Shown here piece by piece: positions 29,257 through 39,124 of a stretch of DNA of 64,000 nucleotides (its first letter is position 1; the number at the start of each line of letters is the position of its first letter). The stretch spans positions 1 through 64,000 of the forward strand of contig JANYHK010000066.1 of assembly GCA_025359105.1 (NCBI GenBank). The letters run 5' to 3'. Both the position numbers and the translations under genes were made by a program. This DNA comes from Myxococcales bacterium (GTDB lineage Bacteria > Myxococcota_A > Polyangia > Polyangiales > Polyangiaceae). The notes below the pieces were generated by a model, which did no database searches, was not told where the DNA came from, and was given only the letters and a program-made list of their open reading frames with translations.

Positions 29257-29523
29257 GTGAGCGCACCATCGAGGCTAACCACCGAAAACGTCCGAGCATT
29301 TCTGGCTCGCCCGTGGAAGGAGCTCGCGACCCTGAAAGAACGCCATTGGCGGGACGCGCTCCTCGCCGATCCGCTCGCGACGTTCCGCGCCTCGGAGGCC
29401 CTCTGGGAGGTGCTCCACGAGCGGGGGCACACGACGAACGAGGCGGAGCGCCGCGCCGATTTCGAAGCACACCTGCGTCTTCGGGCGTGCCTCGATCGGA
29501 CGGCGAATGTCCGGCCTCGATGA
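29257..29523 (+). CDS. small hypothetical protein, possible frameshifted end
   Basis: An 88-residue soluble protein starting at a GTG (SAPSRLTTENVRAFLARPWK). It is helical, with WRDALLADPLATFRASEALW as the most protein-like stretch; codon usage is like its neighbours. The frame ends ANVRPR, but an overlapping frame starting at ATG 29507 continues with a helix-like LDETLLPLFEQILTARR to 29569, so the original C-terminus may have been there and one base lost or gained. Family not recognised. Divergent from the RIO kinase gene (143-base gap). Confidence 0.5.
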   Translation: MSAPSRLTTENVRAFLARPWKELATLKERHWRDALLADPLATFRASEALWEVLHERGHTTNEAERRADFEAHLRLRACLDRTANVRPR

Positions 29524-29584
29524 GACGCTCCTCCCCCTCTTCGAGCAGATCCTGACAGCGAGACGCTAGGACCGCAGCAAGCGA

Positions 29585-30805
29585 TCACGCCGTCGCCGGC
29601 AGACGCGCGAAGAGGCGCCACGCCAGCACCATGCCGAGGACGACGAGCGTTGCGGCCGCGAAGAACGGAGCCCCAGGGACGTGCGGCACCGCCCCGGCCG
29701 GCGCGAACCGCGAGAACAGCCCGGTCGCGAGGATGGGGCCGACGATCGCCGTCACGCTCTGTAGACTCGAGAGCGAGCCCTGCAGCTCCCCTTGCTCGGT
29801 GGGCCCCACCTGCCGCGTGAGCAGCGCCTGGATCGCCGGCCCCGCGATGCCACCGAGCGAGAACGGCACGATCAGCGCGTACATCATCCAGCCCTCGGTC
29901 GCGAGGCCGAACGCGGTGAAGCCCATGGCGTTGAAGAGGAGCCCGGCGAGCACGCTCTTTCGCTCCCCGAGGCGCCGCATCGAGACGCGCACGAGGCCCC
30001 CCTGGACCACGCCGGTCATGACGCCCACCACCGCGAGCGAGATGCCGATCTGCAGCGGTCGCCAGTCGAACTCTGCTTGCGTATAGAGCGCCCACACGGA
30101 CTGGAGGATCTGCTGCGCGAGGTAGGCGCACAGGAGGGTCCCGGTGAATCCGAGGAGAATCGGGCTGCGTCCGATGCGACGCAGGGCGCCTAGCGGATTG
30201 GCGCGCGCGAGATCGAACGGCCGCCGATGCTCCGGCGCGAGCGACTCGGGGAGGACGAAGAACCCGTAGGCGAGGTTCAGCATGTTGAGCCCCGCCGCGA
30301 GCAGGAACGGCGCGCGCAGGTGCACCGTCGCGAGCAGGCCCCCCACCGCCGGCCCGAGGATGAAGCCGACGCCGAAGGCGGCGCCGACGAGACCGAAGCT
30401 CTGCGCGCGCTTCTCGGCGGGCGTGATGTCGGCGATGTACGCCGTCGCCGCCGAGAAGCTGGCGCCCGTGATCCCGGCGACGACACGCCCGACGAAGAGC
30501 CACGAGAGCGACGGCGCGAACGCGAGGAGCAAGTAGTCGAGCGCTGCCCCGAGGATGGATACGAGGATGACGGGCCGACGCCCCAGCCTGTCGCTCAGCG
30601 CGCCGACGACCGGCGCGAAGAGGAACTGCATCGTCGCGTACGCCGAGACGAAGACCCCGAAGTAGCGCGAGGCCTCCGCCACGTCCCCCACTACGAAGGT
30701 CTGGATGAGGCGCGGCAAGACGGGGATCACGACACCGATCCCCAGCGTGTCGAGCACGATCACGACGAGGATGAAGGCGACGGTCGCGTTTCGGGTGCGG
30801 GCCAC
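29585..30805 (-). CDS. TCR/Tet family MFS efflux transporter
   Basis: A 406-residue major facilitator with 12 predicted membrane segments. DTLGIGVVIPVLPRLI at the start and GRVVAGITGASFSAATAYIA with ADITPAEKRA match the TetA-like (TCR/Tet) subgroup. Motif A is GALSDRLGRRPVIL, and LGERKSVLAGLL is the mid-protein copy. Such proteins export tetracycline-like or other small compounds by proton antiport; chromosomal copies without a TetR gene are common, so drug resistance should not be assumed. The following gene on this strand begins 37 bases upstream. Confidence 0.9.
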   Translation of the reverse strand: MARTRNATVAFILVVIVLDTLGIGVVIPVLPRLIQTFVVGDVAEASRYFGVFVSAYATMQFLFAPVVGALSDRLGRRPVILVSILGAALDYLLLAFAPSLSWLFVGRVVAGITGASFSAATAYIADITPAEKRAQSFGLVGAAFGVGFILGPAVGGLLATVHLRAPFLLAAGLNMLNLAYGFFVLPESLAPEHRRPFDLARANPLGALRRIGRSPILLGFTGTLLCAYLAQQILQSVWALYTQAEFDWRPLQIGISLAVVGVMTGVVQGGLVRVSMRRLGERKSVLAGLLFNAMGFTAFGLATEGWMMYALIVPFSLGGIAGPAIQALLTRQVGPTEQGELQGSLSSLQSVTAIVGPILATGLFSRFAPAGAVPHVPGAPFFAAATLVVLGMVLAWRLFARLPATA

Positions 30806-30842
30806 GAGAAGGCGCGCACCCTAACACGACCGCCCTACGCGT

Positions 30843-33203
30843 TCAGCGGCAGGCGGTCGCCATCGTCGGCGCGTCGAGCTTCATCGTGGCGATGGAGCTC
30901 GTGAGCTGCGAGACGTCGCTCGCGATGATGCCGCCGTACGAGATCGAGTAGACGACGTTTTCGACGAAGACGCCGCGGCGCACGGCGCCGTCGAAGTAGC
31001 CGCCGCAGTAGCCGTAGTTGCCGTTGGGCAAGGTCCCGAGGAGCGAGCTGTGGTCGACCGAGCCGAGCTTCTGGATGCCCTCGGTGACGCCGACCTTGAA
31101 GACCTCGAGCGTGCTCGCCTGCTTGTAGCTGCTGTAGTTGCCCTGGTGGACGTAGGGGAACGCGAGGAGCTTCTTGTCGTCGAAGTACGTGAAGGCCTTG
31201 TGCTCCTGCATCGCCTCGGTCGTCGCGTACTCGCCGCCATCGTAGACGTATTTGTACTGCTGCTTGGGCGCGAGGGGGTTGGTCACGTCGAAGACCTGGA
31301 TGGCGACGCCGTACCAGTAGCTGCCCTCGTGCTGGTGACCGGTCATGTCGGTCTCGCGGCCGATCGTGAGCAGGTGCGTGTCGTCGAGCGGGTGGATGTA
31401 CGTGCTGAAGCCGGGGATCTGAACCTGCCCGAGGACGCGCGGCGCCGTGGCGTCGGCGACGTCGACGACGAAGAGCGGGTCGGTGAGGTGCCACGTGACG
31501 ATGTACGCCTTGTCGCCGACGAAGCGCGTCGCGTAGAGCTGCTCGCCGGGGGCGATCTCGCCGGCGTCGCCGGAGATCGCGAGCTTGCCCTGCCTATTTT
31601 GCAGCACGTAGACGTGGCTGACCTGGTTCTGCTTGCCGTCGGTGCGCTGCGGGCCGCTCCTCTGCTCGGTGGTGGCGACGCGGACCGCGCCGTTGCGCTC
31701 GTCGATCGCGAACTGGTCCTTCACCGCGCCGGGGACGGTACCCGAGCCGTTGTAGAGCGCCGTCGTCGGATCGCTCGCGATGTCGAACGAGTGCAGGTGC
31801 GTGAAGTTCATCGTCTGCACCGGGATCACGGGCGGCGTGGAGGTGCCCGCTGCGCCGGCGTTCGTCATCGGGGGCGGGGAGGCCTGACGAAGGACCCAGG
31901 GGTCGACGTACGCCTGGCTCGCGAGCACGAGCGCGTTGGTGTTGCCGTAGACCGTGGTGACCGCGCCGAGGATCGTGGTAGCACGCGGGAGCGACTCCGG
32001 TGCGTCGAGGTCGATGCTCTCGATCTGCGTCATGCCCGACTCGGTCGTGCCGGCCGTGGGCACGTAGAAGTCCGCGCACTGCGTCGGGGTGGCCGTGACC
32101 TGGCTGCCGCTCTTCACGAACGCGGCGGGGACCCAGTCGGCGTAGGTGGTGCCCGCGATGATCGCGAGGTTCTTCGCGCGGAGCGACTCCCACGCGGCGA
32201 TCTGCTGCTCGGTCGTCGGCGGCGTGTACGGCGGCGGCACGTACCCGCCTTGCCCCCCGACCCCGGTTACCGGCGTCGGCGTCCGCGTCTCCGGGTACGC
32301 CGGCGAGTACTCGAGCGTGGGGCCGTGCCCGCCGCCGCTCAGGATCGCGCGGACGCGAGCGTCGACGCGGCGCGAGGTCGAGTACTCGCCTTCGAAGTAC
32401 AGCTCGCGCGTGGTGGTCACGGCGGCGTCTGAGATCTGGAGCACCGTGATCTTGGTGAGCGCGTTCGCGTAGTAGCCGCCACCGCCGCCACCGCCCGTAG
32501 GAGAGGGCGGCATCGCGCCGCCCGCGGGCGCTCCGCCGGTCATCATGACGCCGCCGCCGCCGCCGTAGGGAGAGTATCCGTCGCTGTAGCCGGGGCGCGG
32601 CTTGACGTTCGCCGCCGCGTAGATCGGCGCGCCGTCGACGCGCGAGAAGACGACGACGCGGCCGTTCGCGACGAACATCTCGCTCGGCGTCCCCTCGATC
32701 GTCGCCGACGTCGCCGCGCCGAGCGAGGGCGCGGGCCACGCGTTGACGACCATGAACTTGTCGCCGTGGAGGAGGTAGATGTGGTTGCCGTCGGTCTTGA
32801 CGATGTCGGCCTCGTCGACCCCCTTCACCTGCGTCTCGGTCTCGGAGTGGGCAGGGGCCGGGGCCGCGGTCGTGCCGCCCGCGCCGCCAGTCTGCGGAGG
32901 CGCCGCCCCGGCCGCGTTCCGGGAGTCCTCGCCGCCGTAGCCGTAGCTCCAGCCCTGACGGATGCCGCGGATCTCGGCGTCGATGCGCCGGTTCAACTTC
33001 GAGCGGGCGTCGTCGCGGAGGGCGACGGTGAGGTCCTCGCAGGTCTGGGTGCGCTTCAGCGTCGCCTTGGTCAGGTCTATCGCGTTCACGCTGGCGGTGG
33101 AGCCGGAGCAGCCCGCGAGGGTGCCGAGCGATCCGCCGAGGCCAGCCAAGCCGACCAAGCCAACCAGGAGAGAGAGCGCGGTGAAGGAGGTCTTGGTGTT
33201 CAT
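30843..33203 (-). CDS. secreted beta-propeller lipoprotein (PF09826-like)
   Basis: A 786-residue lipoprotein; the signal sequence ends LGTLAGC. After a Gly/Ala-rich linker comes ETQVKGVDEADIVKTDGNHI, the signature of secreted proteins with a C-terminal beta-propeller (Beta_propel). Repeated strands such as AYIVTWHLTDPLFVVDVADA and GTLPNGNYGYCGGYFDG follow. A Gly/Tyr-rich segment lies near residues 190-235. Likely at the cell surface; the role is unknown. The start at 33203 is divergent from the L,D-transpeptidase gene. Confidence 0.85.
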   Translation of the reverse strand: MNTKTSFTALSLLVGLVGLAGLGGSLGTLAGCSGSTASVNAIDLTKATLKRTQTCEDLTVALRDDARSKLNRRIDAEIRGIRQGWSYGYGGEDSRNAAGAAPPQTGGAGGTTAAPAPAHSETETQVKGVDEADIVKTDGNHIYLLHGDKFMVVNAWPAPSLGAATSATIEGTPSEMFVANGRVVVFSRVDGAPIYAAANVKPRPGYSDGYSPYGGGGGVMMTGGAPAGGAMPPSPTGGGGGGGYYANALTKITVLQISDAAVTTTRELYFEGEYSTSRRVDARVRAILSGGGHGPTLEYSPAYPETRTPTPVTGVGGQGGYVPPPYTPPTTEQQIAAWESLRAKNLAIIAGTTYADWVPAAFVKSGSQVTATPTQCADFYVPTAGTTESGMTQIESIDLDAPESLPRATTILGAVTTVYGNTNALVLASQAYVDPWVLRQASPPPMTNAGAAGTSTPPVIPVQTMNFTHLHSFDIASDPTTALYNGSGTVPGAVKDQFAIDERNGAVRVATTEQRSGPQRTDGKQNQVSHVYVLQNRQGKLAISGDAGEIAPGEQLYATRFVGDKAYIVTWHLTDPLFVVDVADATAPRVLGQVQIPGFSTYIHPLDDTHLLTIGRETDMTGHQHEGSYWYGVAIQVFDVTNPLAPKQQYKYVYDGGEYATTEAMQEHKAFTYFDDKKLLAFPYVHQGNYSSYKQASTLEVFKVGVTEGIQKLGSVDHSSLLGTLPNGNYGYCGGYFDGAVRRGVFVENVVYSISYGGIIASDVSQLTSSIATMKLDAPTMATACR

Positions 33204-33391
33204 GGTGGGTTCCTCGAGTGGCCCTATCGCAAGCCTGGGGCCAGCCACTGGCGCCATTGGAAGTCGCTGAAATCACGCCGGATACCCCACTGGACAGGCC
33301 ACCGCCCACGAACGCCGTGCCGGGGTCTGGCGCGGGATGGCACACCTTCGCCCGTCCCTGTGGCACGCGACTTTTGCTATGGGATCGGGCC

Positions 33392-35203
33392 GTGGCCCGG
33401 TCCCCCCTGCCCGCCTGCGCGTTCGCGCTCCCTCGTCGTTTACTTCCACCCGTTGCGCGTCCGCTTCTGGTCCCTCTTCTTCTTAATCTTCTTCTTCTGC
33501 TCCTTCTGCTCGGAGGCGCGGCGAGCGTCGGCGCGTGCCACGAGCCGACCGGCGCCGCCCCCGTCGAGGCCGCCCCCGTCGAGGCCGCCGCCGAGGACGC
33601 CGGGCCGGGCAACGCGCAGGGTCCCGGTCCCGCCGACGCCCACGACGAGCTTGTCACCGCGGCGCGCGCGTCGCTCGAGGCCGGCACCTGGGACGGCGGG
33701 CTCATCGGCGCGGCGAGCATGCACACGTCCGTCGTCGATCGCATGGAGTGGCCCGAGTCGCCCGACGGCGGCGTGCGCGAGGGCGGCTCGACACGCCTCG
33801 GCTACCTGCGTTACGGCGCGAAGGTCGCGGCGCTGAGCGAGCCGTTCGCGAACGAAGAGTGCCGTGAGGGCTGGTACGAGCTCGTCCGGGGGGGCTACGT
33901 CTGCGGCAAGTACGCGACGTTCGATCTCAAAGATCCGCGCGTCCGCCTGGCGCCGAGCCCGCCGAACCTGACCGCGTCCATGCCCTACAAGTACGGCTAC
34001 GCGACCGGACACGGCACGCCGGTCTACCGACGCGTCCTGTCGCTCGAGGATCGCAAGAAGTACGAGCCGTGGCTCATCCCGCCGCCCCCGGCCACGGACA
34101 AACCCGACGACGCCCCCGAAGGCGACACGACCGCGGCGACGAGCGACTCACCTTCCGCGTCCCCTTCGCCGGCCACCACCACGACCGCTTCTGCAGCGTC
34201 CTCGCCCGACGCGTCCGTCCCCTGGTTCATGCGCGACGCGGGCGGCGGGCGCCCGCCGGTAAGCCTCGACGATCTGCACGGCCGCGGCGTGCTCGTGCGC
34301 CGCATGATGCGCGGCTTCTATCTCGCGCTCGATCGCGACTTCAAGGCGGCGCACGCGCGCTGGTGGCGCACGACGGCCGGCTTCGCGGTGCCGTTCGAGC
34401 GCGTGGGCCTGCAAGGACCGCCTTCGGACTTCCGCGGATCGTGGATTTCCTCCGAGCCCGACGCGCGCGATCCGGACGCCGGGCCGCCGAAGGAGCCGAA
34501 CGGCACCGGCCTCCTGCTCACGTCCGGCTACTCCGCCCGTTATGCGATCGACCCGGAGAAGAAGAAGATCCTCTCCGCCGTCCCACTGCCGAAGAACACC
34601 GCGGTCGCGCTCGTCGGCGAGCCGCTCGGCGTAGGCGGACAGACCTACCAGGAGACCACCTACGGCTACTGGGTCCGCACGGCCGACGGGATGCTCGCCG
34701 CCGCGCCGGCGGATCTCCCCGGCGACGCCGGCGCGCCGCTCGGCGAGAACGAAAAGTGGGTCGACGTCGACACGACGCGCGAGCTGCTCGTCGCCTACGA
34801 AGGGCGCCGCCCGGTCTTCATGACCCTGATCTCGAGCGGGAAGCGCAACGCCGGCGATCCGACGAAGGACCATCCCACTCCGCCCGGCGTCTACCGGATC
34901 CGCGAGAAACACGTGACGGCGACGATGGACGGCGACGTCGCGGCCGACGGGCCCTACTCGATCGAGGACGTCCCCTGGATCATGTATTTTCAGGGGAGCT
35001 ACGCGCTGCACGCGGCGTTCTGGCATTCGTCGTTCGGCCACCCGCGGAGCCACGGCTGCGTGAACATGTCCCCCACCGACGCGCGTGCGCTCTTCTTCTG
35101 GAGCGAGCCGCACCTCCCCGCCGGCTGGCACGGCGTGTATGCCACCGACACCGCGCCCGGCACGCGCGTGGTCGTCCACGAAGACCCTCCCAAGAAGAAA
35201 TAG
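33392..35203 (+). CDS. L,D-transpeptidase (YkuD) lipoprotein
   Basis: A 603-residue protein with a long Leu-rich lipoprotein signal (LLLLLLLLGGAASVGAC) and a linker. The catalytic YkuD domain is at the C-terminus: YALHAAFWHSSFGHPRSHGC holds the His and the SHGCVN Cys nucleophile. These enzymes make 3-3 cross-links in peptidoglycan or attach proteins to it. The 400 residues in front contain no domain I can name. Start: GTG 33392, chosen because it sits just before the signal; the frame is open further upstream, so confidence in the exact start is low. Confidence 0.82.
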   Translation: MARSPLPACAFALPRRLLPPVARPLLVPLLLNLLLLLLLLGGAASVGACHEPTGAAPVEAAPVEAAAEDAGPGNAQGPGPADAHDELVTAARASLEAGTWDGGLIGAASMHTSVVDRMEWPESPDGGVREGGSTRLGYLRYGAKVAALSEPFANEECREGWYELVRGGYVCGKYATFDLKDPRVRLAPSPPNLTASMPYKYGYATGHGTPVYRRVLSLEDRKKYEPWLIPPPPATDKPDDAPEGDTTAATSDSPSASPSPATTTTASAASSPDASVPWFMRDAGGGRPPVSLDDLHGRGVLVRRMMRGFYLALDRDFKAAHARWWRTTAGFAVPFERVGLQGPPSDFRGSWISSEPDARDPDAGPPKEPNGTGLLLTSGYSARYAIDPEKKKILSAVPLPKNTAVALVGEPLGVGGQTYQETTYGYWVRTADGMLAAAPADLPGDAGAPLGENEKWVDVDTTRELLVAYEGRRPVFMTLISSGKRNAGDPTKDHPTPPGVYRIREKHVTATMDGDVAADGPYSIEDVPWIMYFQGSYALHAAFWHSSFGHPRSHGCVNMSPTDARALFFWSEPHLPAGWHGVYATDTAPGTRVVVHEDPPKKK

Positions 35204-35209
35204 AGGCTC

Positions 35210-35884
35210 ATGCTCACGGTCCACCACCTCAACAATTCTCGTTCACAGCGCGTCCTGTGGCTCCTGGAGGAGCTCGGCCTGCCCTACGAGCTGAAGAAGT
35301 ACGAGCGCGATCCGAAGACGCAGCTCGCGCCGCCGGAGCTTCGCGCGATCCACCCGCTGGGCAAGTCGCCGGTGGTGACCGACGACGATCGGACGCTCGC
35401 GGAGTCGGGCGCCATCGTGGAGTACCTCATCGAGCGGTACGGCGAAGGGCGGTTGATCCCGAAGGCCGGGAGCCCCGAGCGGCTCCGCTACACGTATTGG
35501 CTCCACTACGCCGAGGGGTCGGTGATGCCGCCGCTCCTCCTGAAGCTCATCTTCGAGCGCGTCCGCACCGCCCCCGTGCCCTTCTTCGTGAAGCCCGTCG
35601 CGCGCGGGATCGCCGACGAGGTCACCAAGGCGTTCATCGGGCCTCAGCTGAAGACACACTTCGACTACATGGAGGCGGAGCTCGGCAAGACGACGTGGTT
35701 CGCGGGCGAGGAGATGACCGGCGCCGACGTCATGATGAGCTTCCCCCTGGAGGCTTCGGTGGCGCGCGGAGCGCTGGACGCGTCGCGGCCCAAGCTCATG
35801 GCCTTCGTCGCGCGGATCCACGCGCGGCCGGCGTACGCGCGCGCCCTCGAGCGCGGCGGCAAGTACGACTACTCGAAGGAATGA
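35210..35884 (+). CDS. glutathione S-transferase
   Basis: A 224-residue GST. The N-terminal thioredoxin-like domain shows SQRVLWLLEELGLPYELKKY, the cis-Pro segment GKSPVV and the glutathione-binding AESGAIVEYLIERY. The C-terminal helical domain includes WFAGEEMTGADVMMSFPLEA. It probably conjugates glutathione-like thiols or detoxifies peroxides. It begins 6 bases after the L,D-transpeptidase stop. Confidence 0.92.
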   Translation: MLTVHHLNNSRSQRVLWLLEELGLPYELKKYERDPKTQLAPPELRAIHPLGKSPVVTDDDRTLAESGAIVEYLIERYGEGRLIPKAGSPERLRYTYWLHYAEGSVMPPLLLKLIFERVRTAPVPFFVKPVARGIADEVTKAFIGPQLKTHFDYMEAELGKTTWFAGEEMTGADVMMSFPLEASVARGALDASRPKLMAFVARIHARPAYARALERGGKYDYSKE

Positions 35885-35900
35885 TCGGGCGCGCGAGGCC

Positions 35901-37655
35901 TCACGCGCGGCCCATGCGAACGAGCTTCCCCGGCCGGGCGCCGGTGAGCTCGCCGCGCTCGGCGACGAGGGTGCCAAGGACGAGCGTGGCGAGGTAGCCG
36001 TCCGCCCGCTGGACGAGGCGTCGACCGCCCGCCGGCAGATCGCGCTGCATCACCGGCCTCCTCAGGGACAGTCGCTCGAGATCGACCACGTTCACGTCGG
36101 CCCGCATTCCCGGCTCGAGCGTCCCTCGATCTACGAGCCCCATGAACCGTGCGGTGTCGCGCGCCTGCATCGCCACGACGCGCTCGAGCGCGAGCCCGTC
36201 CGCGCGATCGCGGGCCCAGTGCGTGAGCAAGAACGTCGGCATGCTCGCGTCGCACACCGTCCCGACGTGCGCGCCCGCGTCGCCGAGCCCCATGAGCGCG
36301 CGCGGGTGAGTGAGCATCTCCTTGACGACGTCGAGGTTCAGCCCCGAGTAGTTGTAGATCGGGAAATAGAGGAGGGCCTTGCCGCCGTCCTCCAGCAGCG
36401 CGTCGTAGATCCGCTCGAGGAGCGGCACCCCCGCGCGCAGAGCCTCGGCCAAGATGCAGGTGTCCATCTTCGGCTCGTACGTCGGCCGCTCGCCCATCGG
36501 GTAGAGGCGCATCGCGAGCATGTCGAGGTTGGCGAGGAAGAAGTCGGCGAGGGGCGGGATGGGCGTGCCGTCGCCGGCGACCTTGTCGCTCTTCTCGGCC
36601 AGGATGCGCGCGCGGAGCTCCGGGCTCTTCATCCGCGCGACGCGCTCGGCGAGCGGCAGCGACGCGATGTCCTTGTACGACGGGAACCCCATGAAGGGGT
36701 GGAACGTCGCCTCGAGCCCGAGCAGGACGCCGATGCCTCGCGCGCCGACCTGGCACCGCACGTCGAGGCCGCGGAGAACCGCGCGATCGGCGCGGGCAAA
36801 GATCCGCCTCCACTGCTCGGGCGCGTGATCGCGCTGCATCGTCGAGATCGACAAAGGCCGACCGCCGCTCGCGGTGACCATCTCCTCGAGCAGATCGAAC
36901 TCAGGATCGAACCGCTCGGGGCCAGAGATCATGTCGAAGTCGCTCACCGCCTGCAGCACGCCGTGCCCGAGGCCGCGGAACGCCTCGCCGAGTCCCCGAA
37001 GCTCGCGCGCGTCGACCTCGGAGGCCGGCGTGGCCGCGCCGCGCGCCGTGCGGTGGTTGTCGGTGCGCCCCGTCGAGAACCCGGCAGCGCCTGCCGCCAG
37101 CGCACCGCGCAAGAGCGCCCGCATCTCGGCGATCTCGTCGTCGGTCGCCGCCTCATGGGCCACCGCGCGCTCGCCCATCACGTACATGCGGAGCGGATCG
37201 TGCGGGACCTGGAGGAGAAAATCGATCGCGTGCGGCATCGCGCCCACCGCATCCATGTAGTCCGCGAACGACTCCCAGCCCCACGGGATCCCCTCGGCGA
37301 GCGCCGATCCGGGGATGTCCTCGACCCCCTCCATGAGCTCGACGAGCGCGCCCTCGCGGCCCGGGCGCACCGGCGCGAAGCCGACGCCGCAGCTCCCCAT
37401 GACGCACGTGGTGACGCCGTGGAGCGAGCTCGGAGTGAGCTCTTCGTCCCACGTCACCTGGCCGTCGTAGTGGGTGTGAACGTCGACGAAACCGGGCAGG
37501 ACGTGCGCGCCCTTCGCATCGAGCTCGCGGCGCGCCGCACCGGGGCAGTCGCCGACCGCCACGATGCGCCCTGCGGTGATCGCGACGTCGCCCGCGAACG
37601 CGGCGCGCCCCGTGCCGTCGACGACCGTGCCGCCCACGATTTTCAGATCGAACAT
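35901..37655 (-). CDS. N-acyl-D-amino-acid deacylase-type amidohydrolase
   Basis: A 584-residue amidohydrolase. It starts [16 protein letters not shown] and has the metal-binding [36 protein letters not shown] and the Asp/His set near [17 protein letters not shown]. Residues 225-245 ([18 protein letters not shown]) fit the D-aminoacylase group. It likely hydrolyses N-acyl-D-amino acids or related cyclic amides. The start at 37655 lies 13 bases inside the upstream gene, consistent with translational coupling in an operon with a sterol-desaturase-like gene and a TetR regulator. Confidence 0.88.
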   Translation of the reverse strand: MFDLKIVGGTVVDGTGRAAFAGDVAITAGRIVAVGDCPGAARRELDAKGAHVLPGFVDVHTHYDGQVTWDEELTPSSLHGVTTCVMGSCGVGFAPVRPGREGALVELMEGVEDIPGSALAEGIPWGWESFADYMDAVGAMPHAIDFLLQVPHDPLRMYVMGERAVAHEAATDDEIAEMRALLRGALAAGAAGFSTGRTDNHRTARGAATPASEVDARELRGLGEAFRGLGHGVLQAVSDFDMISGPERFDPEFDLLEEMVTASGGRPLSISTMQRDHAPEQWRRIFARADRAVLRGLDVRCQVGARGIGVLLGLEATFHPFMGFPSYKDIASLPLAERVARMKSPELRARILAEKSDKVAGDGTPIPPLADFFLANLDMLAMRLYPMGERPTYEPKMDTCILAEALRAGVPLLERIYDALLEDGGKALLYFPIYNYSGLNLDVVKEMLTHPRALMGLGDAGAHVGTVCDASMPTFLLTHWARDRADGLALERVVAMQARDTARFMGLVDRGTLEPGMRADVNVVDLERLSLRRPVMQRDLPAGGRRLVQRADGYLATLVLGTLVAERGELTGARPGKLVRMGRA

Positions 37656-38227
37656 GACGGCTTCGCTCGTCCCTTCTCCCGCGGTGCGAGCGCGAAGGTG
37701 CCCGCCCAGCCCTCGCGCACGTCGCCGGTCGTCGGATCCTCGAGCCACGGCATGGCGAGCTTCCGCGGCACCACGATGTGCCCCGGTTTGCGGTAGGTGC
37801 CGAATGCGAAGTCCCAGATCGGCGTCGTCACGCCATGGTTGTTGCGCGCGTCGACGAAGTGGTGCGTGAAATGATGGCGGCGCGCCCACCGGCCATACGG
37901 GCCGAAGCCGGGGCGCACGTGCTCGAGCCGGTGCACGATCTCGTAGAGCCCGTAGAACCCGATGAGCCCTGCCACGTAGGCCACGCCTGTCGCCGCCCCG
38001 AGCGCGAGCACTGCGGGCACCAGGACGACGGCGGCGGCGAGCGCGGCTGCGACGAGCTTCTTCGCCGTGGGCGCGAAGTAGTTGCCTTCGGCGTGGTGGC
38101 GCACGTGCTCGATGCCAAACGGGTTGCCGCGGAAGCGCCGATCGTGGCCAAGCCAGCGGTGGATGATGTACTCGAGCAGCGTCCAGGTGAACGCCCCCGA
38201 GAGCGCGGCGACGGCGACGGTGACCAT
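37643..38227 (-). CDS. sterol desaturase / fatty acid hydroxylase family protein
   Basis: A 194-residue membrane protein of the FA_hydroxylase superfamily with three to four membrane segments. The di-iron His clusters are HRWLGH, HVRHH, HRLEH and HHFTHHF. Members hydroxylate or desaturate lipids or carotenoids. The gene overlaps the stop of the TetR gene (ATG/TGA overlap at 38225-38229) and the start of the deacylase gene, so all three form one tightly coupled operon. Confidence 0.88.
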   Translation of the reverse strand: MVTVAVAALSGAFTWTLLEYIIHRWLGHDRRFRGNPFGIEHVRHHAEGNYFAPTAKKLVAAALAAAVVLVPAVLALGAATGVAYVAGLIGFYGLYEIVHRLEHVRPGFGPYGRWARRHHFTHHFVDARNNHGVTTPIWDFAFGTYRKPGHIVVPRKLAMPWLEDPTTGDVREGWAGTFALAPREKGRAKPSCSI

Positions 38228-38931
38228 CACGGGCTTCCTTTCACGGCGGAGACGCGCTCGATCGCCGCGTCGACGGACCTGGGCTTGGCGCCCCACCCCA
38301 CGAGCAGCGCGCGTGTCCCGACCACGGTGAGGCGCGCGGCGTCGATCACGTGCGGCGCGAAGCGGGCTTGCTTCTGCATCTGGAGCAGGCCCTGCAAGAG
38401 CGCAAACACGGAGACGGTGCGCTCGGCCACCGGACCCGGCGCGAGCTGCCCCGCGTTCTCGGCGTCCACGAGGGCGTCGGCGAGCGGCTGCATCGCATGG
38501 ATCGTCGCGAGGGCGACGGGGCCCGCGGCCTTGGGCTCGCCGAGGAGAACGCGCGGGTGAGCCATCGTCATGGCCAAGAGCCCGAAGCGATGCGGCTGCT
38601 CCCGCGCGAACTCGCGGTAGCCCTGCGCGACCGCGAAGACGCGTGCGAGGGGTGGCGCCTTGGGCCCGAGCGCTGTCGTCACCCGATCGACGTGGGCGCG
38701 CACGTCGCCCAGCACGCGGAGCACGAGGGCCGCGAGCAGCGCGTCCTTGGAGTCGAAGTAGCGGTAGAGCGCGCCGGGCGTGTAGTCGACGAGGGCCGCG
38801 AGCTTGTTGATCGACAACGCCTCGAGCCCGCCCTCCTCGACCATCCCCATCGCGGCGTCGGTGATGCGACGCAGGTTCTCGTCGTGGCGCCGCGCGCGCG
38901 GCGATCGGGGCGATTCGTGAAGCACACGCAT
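38227..38931 (-). CDS. TetR family transcriptional regulator
   Basis: A 234-residue TetR-type repressor. The DNA-binding domain reads [20 protein letters not shown], then [20 protein letters not shown]; the remaining helices form the ligand-binding part. The start at ATG 38931 is preferred over an upstream TTG. A 15-base palindrome (38935-38949) lies 3 bases upstream, a likely autoregulatory operator. It is the first gene of the operon with the lipid hydroxylase and the D-aminoacylase. Confidence 0.92.
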   Translation of the reverse strand: MRVLHESPRSPRARRHDENLRRITDAAMGMVEEGGLEALSINKLAALVDYTPGALYRYFDSKDALLAALVLRVLGDVRAHVDRVTTALGPKAPPLARVFAVAQGYREFAREQPHRFGLLAMTMAHPRVLLGEPKAAGPVALATIHAMQPLADALVDAENAGQLAPGPVAERTVSVFALLQGLLQMQKQARFAPHVIDAARLTVVGTRALLVGWGAKPRSVDAAIERVSAVKGSP

Positions 38932-38934
38932 TTT

Positions 38935-38949
38935 GTAAACGCTATTTAC
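38935..38949. promoter_or_regulatory. probable TetR operator
   Basis: A perfect inverted repeat, GTAAA-CGCTA-TTTAC, in an AT-rich patch within an otherwise very GC-rich region, just upstream of the TetR gene start. The size and position are typical for a TetR-type autoregulatory operator. Its closeness to the ATG implies a short or absent leader. Confidence 0.6.
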
Positions 38950-39084
38950 TATTCGCGCAAGGGACAATCGTTCGCGCGGCCGAAGGCGCCGGAAATCCGG
39001 CGCGATTACAGAGCACCCAGCCGATGCGCGCGGGGTCGATCGCGAGCTCGTCGAGCCACATCTCGAAGGGCTCGGTCGTCGCCT

Positions 39085-39123
39085 GGTCGGAGTCGGAGTC
39101 GCGGTCGGGGTCGGGGGTCGGGG
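39085..39123. repeat. hexanucleotide repeat just after the OYE gene
   Basis: Six to seven copies of GTCGGA/GTCGCG/GTCGGG lie directly downstream of the TAG of the flavin oxidoreductase gene. They read in frame with it as Asp-Pro/Asp-Ser repeats. Same unit as at 13901-13966 and 55661-55723. Confidence 0.8.
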
Positions 39124-39124
39124 C

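Noticed and set aside
29585-30805. Tetracycline resistance gene
   Set aside because: Subfamily similarity alone does not show resistance; no TetR gene or other resistance context.
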